From positions 108,836-172,835 of the forward strand of contig NZ_JNIK01000006.1 in assembly GCF_000701365.1 (NCBI RefSeq): a DNA stretch of 64,000 nt. The letters run 5' to 3'. The translations under genes were made by a program, and so were the position numbers. Numbering within the stretch: the first letter of the stretch is position 1; every line of letters starts with the position of its first letter. The notes under the pieces were generated by a model, which was given only the letters and a program-made list of their open reading frames with translations, was not told the DNA's origin and searched no databases. Source of the DNA: Blastococcus sp. URHD0036 (GTDB lineage Bacteria > Actinomycetota > Actinomycetes > Mycobacteriales > Geodermatophilaceae). Of the stretch, positions 17,346-25,698 are shown piece after piece.

Positions 17346-18566
17346 TCAGCGCCCTGGGGCGCGCAGCTCCACCACGGTGACCTCCGGCCGCGCCCCGATC
17401 CGCATGGGCGGTCCCCAGTACCCCGCGCCCGAGGTGACGTACAGCTGGGTGTCGCCGTGCCGGGAGAGCCCCTCGACCGACGGCTGGTCCAGTCGCACGG
17501 CGTAGTCGAAGGGCCAGAGCTGACCGCCGTGGGTGTGGCCGGACAGCTGCAGGTCCACGCCGGCGGTCCGCGCCTGGTCGACCATCACGGGCTGGTGCGC
17601 CAGGAGCACCACCGGAACGGCGTCGTCCCGGCCGTCCAGCGCGGCGTCGAGGTCGGCTCCGTGCCCGGCCAGCCCGGAGTCGGCCGCCGTGCGGTCGTCG
17701 ATCCCCGCCAGGTCGAACGACGCGGCGCCGCGCCGGATCGGCACGCGCTCGTTGCGCAGCACCTCGACGCCGAGCGTGGGCAGGTGGCGCAGCCACGCGG
17801 TGGTGTCGACGAAGTACTCGTGGTTGCCGGTGACGAAGAAGACGCCCTGCTCGCTGACCAGGTCCGCCAAGGGGGCCGCGTCCGCGGCCAGCTCGTCGAC
17901 GTCGCCGTCGACCAGGTCCCCCACGATGGCGACGACGTCGGGGCGCTGGTCGTTGACGATCTCGACCAGCCGCTCGAACCGCCGGCCCCCGTAGGTCGGT
18001 GACAGGTGCCCGTCGGAGAAGGTGACGATCCGCAGCCCGTCCAGCGCCGGGTCCAGGCGCTGCAGGGTGACCGGCACCCGCCGGACGACCGGCGCGGCGT
18101 TGGCGAGGTACACCCCCGTGCCCGCGGTGCCCAGCGCCACCACGCCGGCCGTTCCGGCCAGCGAGCGCGCCAGGAACAACCGGCGCGAGGGATCCGGGAC
18201 CGCCTCGCGTTCCGCGTGCGGGCCCCCGGCGGGCTGGAGGACGGCGTCCGGCCGGCGGCTCCAGCGGCGGAGGGCGAGGCGCACCGGCTCCAGGACCACC
18301 AGCGTCAGGAACAGGTAGAACGCCGTGCCCAGCCAGGTGTAGGCCACCCAGTCCAGCGGGGTGGCGACGCCGAGGGGCAGGGACCGCCGCAGGAGCAGCG
18401 CGGCGGCCGGGAGCACGAAGAGGACGGCGAGCAGCACGGTCAGCCGCCGCCGGACCGGCCCGGGTCGCGTGGTGCTCCGGACGAGCCGGGACCAGAGGTA
18501 GACGTGCACCAGCCCGAGGACCAGCAGGAGGACGGTGCCGAACCCCAGCAGGGCGAAGAAGGACAC
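17346..18566 (-). CDS. Membrane-anchored metallophosphoesterase
   Basis: 406 residues. Three N-terminal transmembrane helices (about 3–25, 40–60, 70–95) and a Tat-like RRLFLARSLAG segment with another hydrophobic stretch precede the calcineurin-like domain. The metal motifs are FSDGHLSP, VGDLVDG, TGNHEYF and SGHTHGGQLW. The catalytic domain probably faces outwards. YkuE-like relatives act on lipid-linked or small phosphoesters; the substrate is unknown. GTG 18566 follows GAGGGG and lies eight bases after the CYTH-CHAD stop, so the two are likely co-transcribed. Confidence 0.9.
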   Translation of the reverse strand: MSFFALLGFGTVLLLVLGLVHVYLWSRLVRSTTRPGPVRRRLTVLLAVLFVLPAAALLLRRSLPLGVATPLDWVAYTWLGTAFYLFLTLVVLEPVRLALRRWSRRPDAVLQPAGGPHAEREAVPDPSRRLFLARSLAGTAGVVALGTAGTGVYLANAAPVVRRVPVTLQRLDPALDGLRIVTFSDGHLSPTYGGRRFERLVEIVNDQRPDVVAIVGDLVDGDVDELAADAAPLADLVSEQGVFFVTGNHEYFVDTTAWLRHLPTLGVEVLRNERVPIRRGAASFDLAGIDDRTAADSGLAGHGADLDAALDGRDDAVPVVLLAHQPVMVDQARTAGVDLQLSGHTHGGQLWPFDYAVRLDQPSVEGLSRHGDTQLYVTSGAGYWGPPMRIGARPEVTVVELRAPGR

Positions 18567-18574
18567 GCGGCCCC

Positions 18575-20155
18575 TCAGCGCGTCGCGGCGCGGACCGCTG
18601 CACGGAGCCCGGGCTCCTGCGCCCAGAACTCCGCCGCGCAGCTCGCGGCGCGGGCCTCCTCGAGCGCGTGGAGCCGCCCCCAGGTCCAGGTCGGCTCCCC
18701 CGCCGCGCCGGCGGCCCGGCCCAGCCGCAGGCACAGGTCCCGGGTCACGACCGTGTCCTGCGCGTTCCCGAGGACCTCCTGGACGTCCTTCATGGTGCCG
18801 ATCAGCTCCTCGGCCGGCCTCCCCAGCACGGGGACGGCGACCTCCGCCGTGTACCGGACGCGCTTGGCGGCCTTGCGGACGTCGTGCAGCGGCGAGTCCT
18901 CCCCCACGGTCTCGCCGTGCACGGCACGGGCGGCCTCGATCCGTGCGTACATCCGCTTGCCGCTGCGGTGGATCGCCTTGGCCAGCACCGGTCCGGCCGG
19001 GTCGCCGGCGGACCCGGCCAGCGGAGGAGAGGCGAGCAGGTCGTCGAGGGAGTCCAGGACGGCGAGGTACCGGCGGTCGGTCAGGGCGCGCAGGGTCGCG
19101 CGCCGTGCCGCGTCGCCCTCCTTCACCGTGGCGGTCCGCAGCCGCGCCAGGACCGGGCCGCGCACCTGTTCGACCGGCTGGGCCTCGACGAGCTCGCGCA
19201 GGTGGGCGAGGGCCACCTCGCCGTCCCGGGCCGGGGAGAGCGCCGCCCCCACCCAGCGGAGCTCCTCCCGCAGTGGATCCGTGGCCTCGCGCTCGAGCAC
19301 GGGCCGGAACGCCGCGAGGATGCTGCGCAGCCGCCGGCAGGCGACCCGGAGGTCGTGCACGCCCTCGTGGGCTCCCTCTCGTACGGACAGGTCCGCGGCC
19401 TGCAGCGCCGCCGCCTGGCCCCGCAGCGCCTCCAGCACGACGTCGCCGGCGGTCGCCCCCGCCGGCTTCGCCTTCTTGCCCTTCCCGCCCTTCTTGCCCC
19501 TGCCGCCGTTCGTCCCGGCCGTCGCGGCCGGCACCTCGGGGAGGCGGTGGGCGAGCACCCGGGAGAGCTTGGAGGGCGAGTCCGAGGGCGCGGCACCCGC
19601 CTCGACGAGGGCGCCGACCAGGGCGTCCAGGAGCGTCTCGTCGCCCTCGACGAGCTCGACCTCGACCTCCCGCCAGGTGGTGACCGTCGCCGGGTCCCCC
19701 GGGTCGGGCGCGAACGCGGTGCCGGTGACGGAGTCCTCGGCGACCTCGGCGAGCACCCGGCCCCCGTCGGCCAGGACCGTCGTCACCACCCGGGTCGTGT
19801 CCAGGGCCGCGACGGCGGCCACGGGCGCGGTGCGCACGATGCCCAGCACCGGCGCGACCACCGCCTTCGGCGGGACGGCACGGCGTGGGCCGAGTGGGTG
19901 GTGCACCTCCGTGCGGGCGTGCCCGGCGGCGGGCAGCTTCAGGTGCCAGCCGGCGTCGGTCCCGCCGGTGCGGCGGCGCAGCGTCACCCCGGCCCGTGCC
20001 AGGCGCAGGTCGGCGGTGTCGAAGTAGGTGGCCGCCAGGTGGTGCTCGACCGGTTCGCCGACCGCCGCGACGCCGTCGACCGCGGTGAGGTCCGGAACGG
20101 CGAAGTCCGGGCCGGGTTCGACCTTGCGCTCGATCTCCACGTGCCCGTCCACCAC
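18575..20155 (-). CDS. CYTH and CHAD domain-containing protein
   Basis: 526 residues. The N-terminal CYTH domain (about 1–210) starts with the EIERK signature and carries the basic/acidic tunnel residues of triphosphate tunnel enzymes. A Lys/Gly-rich linker (about 215–235) leads to the CHAD domain (about 240–520), a helical domain with regular His/Arg residues (VHDLRVACRRLRSILAAF; HDVRKAAKRVRYTAEV). CHAD domains bind inorganic polyphosphate; CYTH enzymes hydrolyse triphosphates. A role in polyphosphate or triphosphate turnover is inferred. GTG 20155 follows GGAGGAGG. The next gene is a membrane phosphoesterase. Confidence 0.92.
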   Translation of the reverse strand: MVDGHVEIERKVEPGPDFAVPDLTAVDGVAAVGEPVEHHLAATYFDTADLRLARAGVTLRRRTGGTDAGWHLKLPAAGHARTEVHHPLGPRRAVPPKAVVAPVLGIVRTAPVAAVAALDTTRVVTTVLADGGRVLAEVAEDSVTGTAFAPDPGDPATVTTWREVEVELVEGDETLLDALVGALVEAGAAPSDSPSKLSRVLAHRLPEVPAATAGTNGGRGKKGGKGKKAKPAGATAGDVVLEALRGQAAALQAADLSVREGAHEGVHDLRVACRRLRSILAAFRPVLEREATDPLREELRWVGAALSPARDGEVALAHLRELVEAQPVEQVRGPVLARLRTATVKEGDAARRATLRALTDRRYLAVLDSLDDLLASPPLAGSAGDPAGPVLAKAIHRSGKRMYARIEAARAVHGETVGEDSPLHDVRKAAKRVRYTAEVAVPVLGRPAEELIGTMKDVQEVLGNAQDTVVTRDLCLRLGRAAGAAGEPTWTWGRLHALEEARAASCAAEFWAQEPGLRAAVRAATR

Positions 20156-20280
20156 GTCGTCCTCCTCCGGGGACCGGGTCCTCCGGTCGCCCTCCCCGCC
20201 CGACGGTAGGGCACAGGGGCGACCCCCGGCCCGCCCACGATGTTCACCCGGCCCGACGGCTGGGCACGCTCAGGCCGAGC

Positions 20281-20297
20281 ACCGTCCGACGGACGGT
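20281..20297. promoter_or_regulatory. 17-bp palindrome upstream of the PRC-barrel gene
   Basis: ACCGTCC and GGACGGT flank GAC in a perfect palindrome 21 bp upstream of the PRC-barrel ATG. It could be an operator or a 5'-leader hairpin ahead of the AGGGGA ribosome site. No regulator can be named. Confidence 0.4.
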
Positions 20298-20318
20298 CTG
20301 CCTGAGGGGAGCCCACCC

Positions 20319-21194
20319 ATGTTGAGCGAGCGCGAGGTGTCGGCCGCCATCGGTGGCCACGCATACGGCCAGGACGGAGAGCGGATCGGCACCGTCGAAC
20401 ACTTCTTCGTCGACGACCGCACGGGGGCGCCGACCTGGGCCGCCGTCACCACCGGGCTGTTCGGCACGAAGCACTCGATCGTGCCGGCGGTGGACGCGTC
20501 CTACGCCGACGGCGGCCTCCGGCTGCCCGTGACCAGGGACGCCGTCCGGGCGGCGCCGCACCTGACCGGGGACCACCTCGACCCCTCCGACGAGGCGGAG
20601 CTGCGCCGGCACTACGGGCTGGACACCGCGCTGCCCGCCACCCCGGAGACCGCTCCGCGCACCGATCCGGGCATCCCGGTGGCCACGCCGACGGACACCG
20701 CCGAGACCCCGGTCGTCGCCGCCGCTCCCCCGCCGCCGCCGGCGCCCGCCGCGGCGCCGTCCGGGGACGGCGGCATGGTGCGCAGCGAGGAGCGGCTGCA
20801 GGTCGCCACCGAGCGGGTGGCCGCCACGCGGGCCCGCCTGGTCAAGTACGTGGTCACCGAGGAGGTCCAGATCACCGTGCCGATCCGGCGCGAGGAGATC
20901 CGGGTCGAGGAGGTCCCGATCGACGCCCCCGACCCGGGGCCCGGCGAGTCGCTGACCGGCCCGGACGAGGTGGCGGCGGGTGCACCCACCACCTCCCCCA
21001 TCCCGGTCGTGGGCGGCGGGCTGCCCGAGGAGATCGTGCTGTACGCCGAGCGCCCGGTCGTGACCGTCGAGGTCGTGCCGGTGGAGCGCGTGCGACTGCG
21101 CACCGAGGTGGTGACCGGCACCGAGACGGTCACCGACCGGGTGCAGCGGGAGCAGGTCGTGGTGGACCAGAGCGGCTCTCCCGCCGGGGCCTGA
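20319..21194 (+). CDS. PRC-barrel and DUF2382 domain-containing protein
   Basis: 291 residues. An N-terminal PRC-barrel (about 1–95) with VSAAIGGHAYGQDGERIGTVEHFFVDD, a Pro/Ala linker, and a C-terminal DUF2382 region (about 150–285) with paired blocks SEERLQVATERVAATRARLVK and EEIVLYAERPVVTVEVVPVERVRL. DUF2382 proteins are common in actinobacteria and linked to stress tolerance, but the mechanism is unknown. ATG 20319 follows AGGGGA. The gene ends four bases before a strong bidirectional hairpin. Confidence 0.88.
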   Translation: MLSEREVSAAIGGHAYGQDGERIGTVEHFFVDDRTGAPTWAAVTTGLFGTKHSIVPAVDASYADGGLRLPVTRDAVRAAPHLTGDHLDPSDEAELRRHYGLDTALPATPETAPRTDPGIPVATPTDTAETPVVAAAPPPPPAPAAAPSGDGGMVRSEERLQVATERVAATRARLVKYVVTEEVQITVPIRREEIRVEEVPIDAPDPGPGESLTGPDEVAAGAPTTSPIPVVGGGLPEEIVLYAERPVVTVEVVPVERVRLRTEVVTGTETVTDRVQREQVVVDQSGSPAGA

Positions 21195-21197
21195 TGC

Positions 21198-21236
21198 GGA
21201 GTGCGGCAGCGCAGGAAACCTGCGCTGCCGCACTCC
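21198..21236. terminator. 18-bp perfect hairpin between convergent genes
   Basis: Arms GAGTGCGGCAGCGCAGG and its exact complement flank an AAA loop; one further G·C pair closes the base. It fills the whole gap between the PRC-barrel stop and the nitrilase stop. There is no U-tract, as is usual for high-GC actinobacterial terminators. It can end transcription from both sides. Confidence 0.8.
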
Positions 21237-21237
21237 A

Positions 21238-22002
21238 CTACAGGGCGCGGCGGTCGGGGAGGAAGCGCAGGCGGTCGCGGGTCGCGGCCACCTCGGCCGG
21301 GTCGACGTCGGCCAGGACGAGGGTCTCCACGCCGGCCGCGGTCGCCAGGAGCTCGCCCATCGGGCTGACGATCCGGCTGTCCCCGGCGTGCTCGGTGCCG
21401 TCGCCGGCGACGCCCACCCGGTTGCAGCCGACCACGTACGCCTGGTTCTCGATCGCGCGGGCCTGCAGCAACGTCTGCCAGTGCAGCCGCCGCGCGGCCG
21501 GCCAGTTCGCCGTCACCAGGTAGACGTCGGTGTCCGTCGCCGCCCGCCAGAAGACGTCGGCGAAGCGCAGGTCGTAGCAGACGAACGGGGTGACCCGCAG
21601 GCCGCCGATCTCCACGGTCAGCGGCGCCTCCCCGGCCCGGAAGCGCTCGTGCTCGCCGCCGTGCGTGAACGGGTGCAGCTTGCGGTAGCGGTGCACCGTT
21701 CCGTCCGGTCCGGCGAGGACGAAGGAGTTGAACGGCAGCGCGCCGTCGTCGGCGATCTCCGGGCAGCTGCCCGCCACCCAGACGCCGTACTCGGCCGCCT
21801 GCTCCCGCAGGAACGTCGACGACGGGCCGCCCTCGGGCTCCCCGATCCCGGGGGTCATCGAGAAGCCGGTGGAGAACGTCTCGCTCAGCAGGACCAGCTC
21901 GGCACCGGCCGCCGCGGCGCCGGCCACCCGGGGGCCGAGCCGGGCGAAGTTCGCGTCCCGGTCCTCCCAGACGATGTCGTGCTGGACCACCCCGATCCTC
22001 AT
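21238..22002 (-). CDS. Carbon-nitrogen hydrolase (nitrilase superfamily amidase)
   Basis: 254 residues with the complete catalytic set: Glu in LLSETFSTGF, Lys in YRKLHPF and Cys in TPFVCYDLRF. The pattern resembles omega-amidase/YafV-type and plant-Nit2-like enzymes, which hydrolyse alpha-keto amides such as 2-oxoglutaramate; the exact substrate is unproven. No signal peptide. ATG 22002. It follows the RNB ribonuclease gene by 34 bp and is probably in the same operon. Confidence 0.9.
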   Translation of the reverse strand: MRIGVVQHDIVWEDRDANFARLGPRVAGAAAAGAELVLLSETFSTGFSMTPGIGEPEGGPSSTFLREQAAEYGVWVAGSCPEIADDGALPFNSFVLAGPDGTVHRYRKLHPFTHGGEHERFRAGEAPLTVEIGGLRVTPFVCYDLRFADVFWRAATDTDVYLVTANWPAARRLHWQTLLQARAIENQAYVVGCNRVGVAGDGTEHAGDSRIVSPMGELLATAAGVETLVLADVDPAEVAATRDRLRFLPDRRAL

Positions 22003-22036
22003 CGCCCCATCCTGCCCAGCCGCGCCGGCCGCCGTG

Positions 22037-23581
22037 TCACCGAGCCTGCTCGAACCGGACCGACCGCTTCCCGGGGTCGGCCTCCGCCAGGCGCACCCGC
22101 ACCCGGGTGCCGGGGGTCAGGTCCCCGGTGCAGCGGGCCCGGATCACCGGGTCGGTGAGGACGACGGTGCCCCGCGACCCCTCGGCGTCCACCACGACGG
22201 CGTCGAACTCCTCGCCGACGCGGTCGCTCAGCAACCACGCCTCCGTCGCGTCGACGACCGCGCGCTCCACCGCGTGGGTGCGCCGGTCGGAGGCGGCCAT
22301 CAGCGCCGGCAGCTCGGGCAGGGCCGCGCGGATGGCCGGGTCCGGCTGCTGACCGGCGGCCAGCGCGAGGCAGACCTCGGTGCCGAACCGGTCGACCAGC
22401 CGCCGCAGCGGCGCGGTGACGTGCGCGTACGGCGCGCCGACCCCGCCGTGTCCGGCCTGCTCGGGCGGGCTGCCGTCGAACGGGGTGTAGGCCGCTCCGC
22501 GCAGCAGGGCGGCGGCCTCCTCGAGGAAGGCGGCGTGCTCGGGCCGGTCGGCGTCGAGGGCGGCGATCACGGCGCCCGGGCTCGCCCCCTCGGGCCAGTC
22601 GACCCCCAGGTGCGGGGCGATCCGGCGCAGCGCCGCCACGGCCTCCGGAGCGGCCGGCGGCAGGGTGCGGAGCAGGCCGACCCCGCCGTCGAGCATCAGC
22701 GCGGCGGCGCACCGGCCGGTGAGCAGCGAGATGGTCGCGTTCCAGCCCTCCACCGGGAGGGCGCCGCGGGCGGTCAGGGTCCAGCCGCCCGCGGGGGTCC
22801 GCTCGACCTGCTGCTCCGGGGTGCCGAGCTCGGTGGCGCCCCGCGCCAGCGCGCCCTGCTGCAGGAGCCGGCCGAGCTCGGGGAGCAGCGCGAGCGGATC
22901 GGGCAGCCCGCCCGCGTCCGCCTGGCGCTGCACGTCGGGATAGCCGAGCTGGGCGCGGCTGCGGACCCGGGCCCGGCGGACGTCGACCTCGCGGACCCCG
23001 CCGTCGGCGTCCAGCCGGATCGTCCAGAGGGCGGCGGCGCGGTCCTGGCCGGGCAGCAGGCTGGCCGCGCCCTCCGACAGCACCGGCGGGTGCAGGGGGA
23101 CGCGCAGGTCGGGGGTGTAGAGCGTCTGGCCGCGACGCCGGGCCTCGGCGTCCAGGGCGCTGCCGGGCCGGACGACGGCGCCGACGTCGGCGATCGCGTA
23201 GCTGACCCGGTAGCCGGCGCCGTCCCGGGCCAGGTGCACCGCCTGGTCGAGGTCCTGGCTGCCCGGCGGGTCGAGGGTCACCAGCGGCAGGTCGGTCGCG
23301 TCCAGCTCCGGCATCGGCGGGGTCGCCGCGGCGGCCCGGGCCTCGGCGAGCACCTCGGGCGGGAAGTCGACCGGGACGTCGAACTCGGCACGGACGGCGG
23401 CGAAGTCCGGGCCCCCGGGCGCGTCGGCCGGCCAGCGCGGGGAGCGCCACGGCCCCGTCCCGGCCCGGTTCCACGTGGAACCGGTGCCGACGTCCACCGC
23501 TCTGCCCTCGGTCGGCTTCCGCGCCCGGTCCGCTCCTCGCTCGTCCCTCGCTGCGATGCTCCCGCGGCTGTCACCCGACAC
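22037..23581 (-). CDS. RNB domain ribonuclease (RNase II/R family)
   Basis: 514 residues from GTG 23581. The RNB catalytic domain starts near residue 90 with DPPGSQDLDQAV, containing the Asp cluster that binds magnesium, and continues through TPDLRVPLHPP and PYAHVTAPLRRLVDRF. A short S1-like C-terminal region follows. It degrades RNA 3' to 5'. The GTG overlaps the S4 gene stop by 11 bases and has GAGGAG upstream. The first 40 residues are low-complexity and include an in-frame parS site, so translation may begin later, for example at GTG 23497. It is shorter than RNase R because it lacks cold-shock domains. Confidence 0.85.
   Translation of the reverse strand: MSGDSRGSIAARDERGADRARKPTEGRAVDVGTGSTWNRAGTGPWRSPRWPADAPGGPDFAAVRAEFDVPVDFPPEVLAEARAAAATPPMPELDATDLPLVTLDPPGSQDLDQAVHLARDGAGYRVSYAIADVGAVVRPGSALDAEARRRGQTLYTPDLRVPLHPPVLSEGAASLLPGQDRAAALWTIRLDADGGVREVDVRRARVRSRAQLGYPDVQRQADAGGLPDPLALLPELGRLLQQGALARGATELGTPEQQVERTPAGGWTLTARGALPVEGWNATISLLTGRCAAALMLDGGVGLLRTLPPAAPEAVAALRRIAPHLGVDWPEGASPGAVIAALDADRPEHAAFLEEAAALLRGAAYTPFDGSPPEQAGHGGVGAPYAHVTAPLRRLVDRFGTEVCLALAAGQQPDPAIRAALPELPALMAASDRRTHAVERAVVDATEAWLLSDRVGEEFDAVVVDAEGSRGTVVLTDPVIRARCTGDLTPGTRVRVRLAEADPGKRSVRFEQAR
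23468..23481. promoter_or_regulatory. parS: parS-like centromere site 2 (within the RNB gene 5' region)
   Basis: A second exact copy of GTTCCACGTGGAAC, extended by one pair to GGTTCCACGTGGAACC. It lies inside the proposed N-terminal extension of the RNB ribonuclease, where it codes Ser-Thr-Trp-Asn. It is about 36 kb from oriC. Confidence 0.85.
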
Positions 23582-23786
23582 GGATCTCCTCGACGCCCTC
23601 GATGGAGACGACGTCGCCCTTGCGGACCTGCCGGCCGCGCCGGTCCTCGGGCTCGCCGTTGACCCGGACGTCGCCGGTGACCAGCACGTCCTTCACCTGG
23701 GCGCCGGTGGGCACGGCGTCGACGAGCTTGAGCAACTGGCCGAGCCGGATGGAGTCCTCGCCGGGGCGGAGGGAGACGGTGCGCAC
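23571..23786 (-). CDS. S4 domain RNA-binding protein (YbcJ-like)
   Basis: 71 residues forming one S4 RNA-binding fold: IRLGQLLKLVDAVPTGAQVK, then DVRVNGEPEDRRGRQVRKGD. Single-S4 proteins of this size bind structured RNA, often rRNA or tRNA. GTG 23786 keeps the usual short N-terminus; GTG 23819, one base after the upstream stop codon, is an alternative without a ribosome site. It overlaps the RNB ribonuclease start by 11 bases, so the two RNA proteins are probably made together. Confidence 0.85.
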   Translation of the reverse strand: MRTVSLRPGEDSIRLGQLLKLVDAVPTGAQVKDVLVTGDVRVNGEPEDRRGRQVRKGDVVSIEGVEEIRVG

Positions 23787-23820
23787 GGGCTGATCCTGCT
23801 CCTCGTCGGCTCCGCGCACC

Positions 23821-24750
23821 TCAGCGCGCGGGGTCCCAGGCCAGCGTCCACGTCCCCGACCAGGTCGCCGCGGGCTCCAGCACCACGAGGTCCACCCCGT
23901 CGGCCAGGGCGTTGGGCGGGCACGTCATCGGCTCGACCGCGACGCTGCGCCGGCGCTGGCCGGCCGGGAGCGTGTCGCCGGTGTAGACCTGCAGCCACGG
24001 CCAGGCACGGTCGACGGCGAGCTCCACCGAGCCGGCCGGGCCGCGCAGCCGCACCCGGGCCCAGCCGTCGTCGTCCCGCTCCAGGCCGGTGAACGGGGTG
24101 TCGATCGCCCGGTCGCCGATCCGGCCCACCGCGCCGTCGAACGGCTCCCGCCCGCCCGTGGGCAGCCCGCCGTCGGTGACCAGCGCGGTGGATGCCGGCA
24201 CGGTGAGCTCCGCCTCGGCGATCGCGCCGTCGCCGTCCCCGCCGACCGCGAGGTAGGGATGCATCCCGACCCCGAACGGAGCCGGCTCGGCGGAGGCGTT
24301 GCGGACCCGCACGGTCACCGAGAGCCGCTGCGGCGTCAGCGCGTAGTCCAGCGCCACGAGAAGCCGGAACGGGTAACCCGACCGCGGCTCCAGCACGGCG
24401 CCGACGGTGACCGCGTCGGAGAAGCGGCTGAGCACGCCGAACGGCTGCCAGGAGAGCAGTCCGTGGATCGCGTTCGGCGCGGCCGGCGACACGACGTCGA
24501 GCTGCCGCTCCCGGCCGGCCCAGCTCCAGCGCCCGCCCCGGAGCCGGTTGGGCCAGGGCAGCAGGACCCCGCCGCGGCGGCCCGAGGGCACCGTGCCGGT
24601 CGGGTACCCGTCGACGACGGCCCAGCCGCCGGCCGACAGCGCCCGGATCCCGCCGCCGCGGAGGTCCACGGCCAGCCGCGCGTCGCCGCTGACCAGCTCG
24701 ACGTCGAGCGGCTCGATCGGGGGCCAGGTCGTGTGCGGCGGCACGCTCAT
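23821..24750 (-). CDS. Aldose 1-epimerase family protein
   Basis: 309 residues with the galactose mutarotase-like fold. The substrate/catalytic residues are present: His in NAIHGL (about 94–99), His in GVGMHPYL (about 168–175), and Glu in VEPMTCPPNAL. These enzymes interconvert alpha and beta sugar anomers; some act on hexose 6-phosphates. ATG 24750. It heads a same-strand run with the S4, RNB and nitrilase genes (34-bp or shorter gaps, or overlaps). Confidence 0.9.
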   Translation of the reverse strand: MSVPPHTTWPPIEPLDVELVSGDARLAVDLRGGGIRALSAGGWAVVDGYPTGTVPSGRRGGVLLPWPNRLRGGRWSWAGRERQLDVVSPAAPNAIHGLLSWQPFGVLSRFSDAVTVGAVLEPRSGYPFRLLVALDYALTPQRLSVTVRVRNASAEPAPFGVGMHPYLAVGGDGDGAIAEAELTVPASTALVTDGGLPTGGREPFDGAVGRIGDRAIDTPFTGLERDDDGWARVRLRGPAGSVELAVDRAWPWLQVYTGDTLPAGQRRRSVAVEPMTCPPNALADGVDLVVLEPAATWSGTWTLAWDPAR

Positions 24751-24778
24751 GCCGAGCAGCCCACCACATCCCGGGCGG

Positions 24779-25177
24779 TCAGGTCAGGTCGTAGTCCAGG
24801 GTCAGGACGGCGCCGGACTCGTCGTGCGTCAGCTCCACGGTGCCGCGCAGGCCGGAGAGCTCGCCCGTGCCGGTCCCGGGCAGCACGACACCGGAGGCCC
24901 GTGAGTCCGCGCCGTCGACCACTCCCGAGTGCTGGACGACGAACGTGCCGGTGCGGCCCTCGAGCGTGCCGGTGACCAGCTCCTGCGCCACGTAACCGGC
25001 CGGGGTCTCCCCCACGGCCGCCGAGGTCATGGCCACCACGCTGGTGCCGGTCAGCGGGCCGTGGAACGTCTTGCGCAGCGTCACCCGGCCGAAGGCGACG
25101 GGGCCCGGCTCACCGAGCACGAGCTCCTCGGGCTCCCAGCCGGTGACCTCGAACGGGATGCGGACGACGGTGCTCAC
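24779..25177 (-). CDS. DUF3224 domain-containing protein
   Basis: 132 residues, all beta. The pattern FHGPLTGTSVVAMTSA, GTLEGRTGTFVVQHSG and SGLRGTVELTHDESG matches the DUF3224 (allene-oxide-cyclase-like barrel) family, whose role is unknown. GTG 25177 overlaps the GNAT stop codon by four bases (GTGA). It is the last gene of a TetR–GNAT–DUF3224 operon. Confidence 0.88.
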   Translation of the reverse strand: MSTVVRIPFEVTGWEPEELVLGEPGPVAFGRVTLRKTFHGPLTGTSVVAMTSAAVGETPAGYVAQELVTGTLEGRTGTFVVQHSGVVDGADSRASGVVLPGTGTGELSGLRGTVELTHDESGAVLTLDYDLT

Positions 25178-25698
25178 GGGTCCTCCAGGAGTGGGTGGGT
25201 GGACCAGCCACGTTGCCGCACCCCACCGACGAGATCGTCACGCGCCGGCAAGCCCCGCTCGAAGAAGACCGCGAAGGGGTCGTCGTCGGCCACGTAGGCG
25301 CCGAACGCGGGGATCGGCCGGTAGCCGGCGGACTCGTACAGGCCGACGGCCTCGGGCTGGCGGGTGCCGGTCTCCAGCCGGAGCGTCGTCCAGCCCCGTT
25401 CCAGGGCGGCGGCCTCCAGCGCCGTGAGAAGCCGGCGGGAGACGCCCCGGCCGCGGGCCGCCGGGACCACGTACATCCGCTTGAGCTCCGCGACGCCCGG
25501 CTCCAGTTCGCGCAGCGCGCCGCAGCCGATCGCCGTCCCGTCGGCGTCCCGGGCCAGGAGCACCACGCCGACGTCCGCCGCCGAGGGCGGGACCCCCGGC
25601 TCGCCGGCCCCGTCGTACCGGGCCCGCAGCTCGACCTGCTGGGCGGCCGTCAGCCCGCGCACCTCGGCGTCGTCCCAGGCGGCCGGCTCGATCCTCAC
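25174..25698 (-). CDS. GNAT family N-acetyltransferase
   Basis: 174 residues. The acetyl-CoA loop is ARGRGVSRRLLTALE (consensus Q/RxxGxG/A), preceded by AELKRMYVVPAA and followed by ETGTRQPEAVGLYESAGY, all typical of small GNATs. The acceptor is unknown. GTG 25698 overlaps the TetR stop by four bases and its own stop overlaps DUF3224 by four, giving tight coupling of all three. Confidence 0.9.
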   Translation of the reverse strand: MRIEPAAWDDAEVRGLTAAQQVELRARYDGAGEPGVPPSAADVGVVLLARDADGTAIGCGALRELEPGVAELKRMYVVPAARGRGVSRRLLTALEAAALERGWTTLRLETGTRQPEAVGLYESAGYRPIPAFGAYVADDDPFAVFFERGLPARDDLVGGVRQRGWSTHPLLEDP

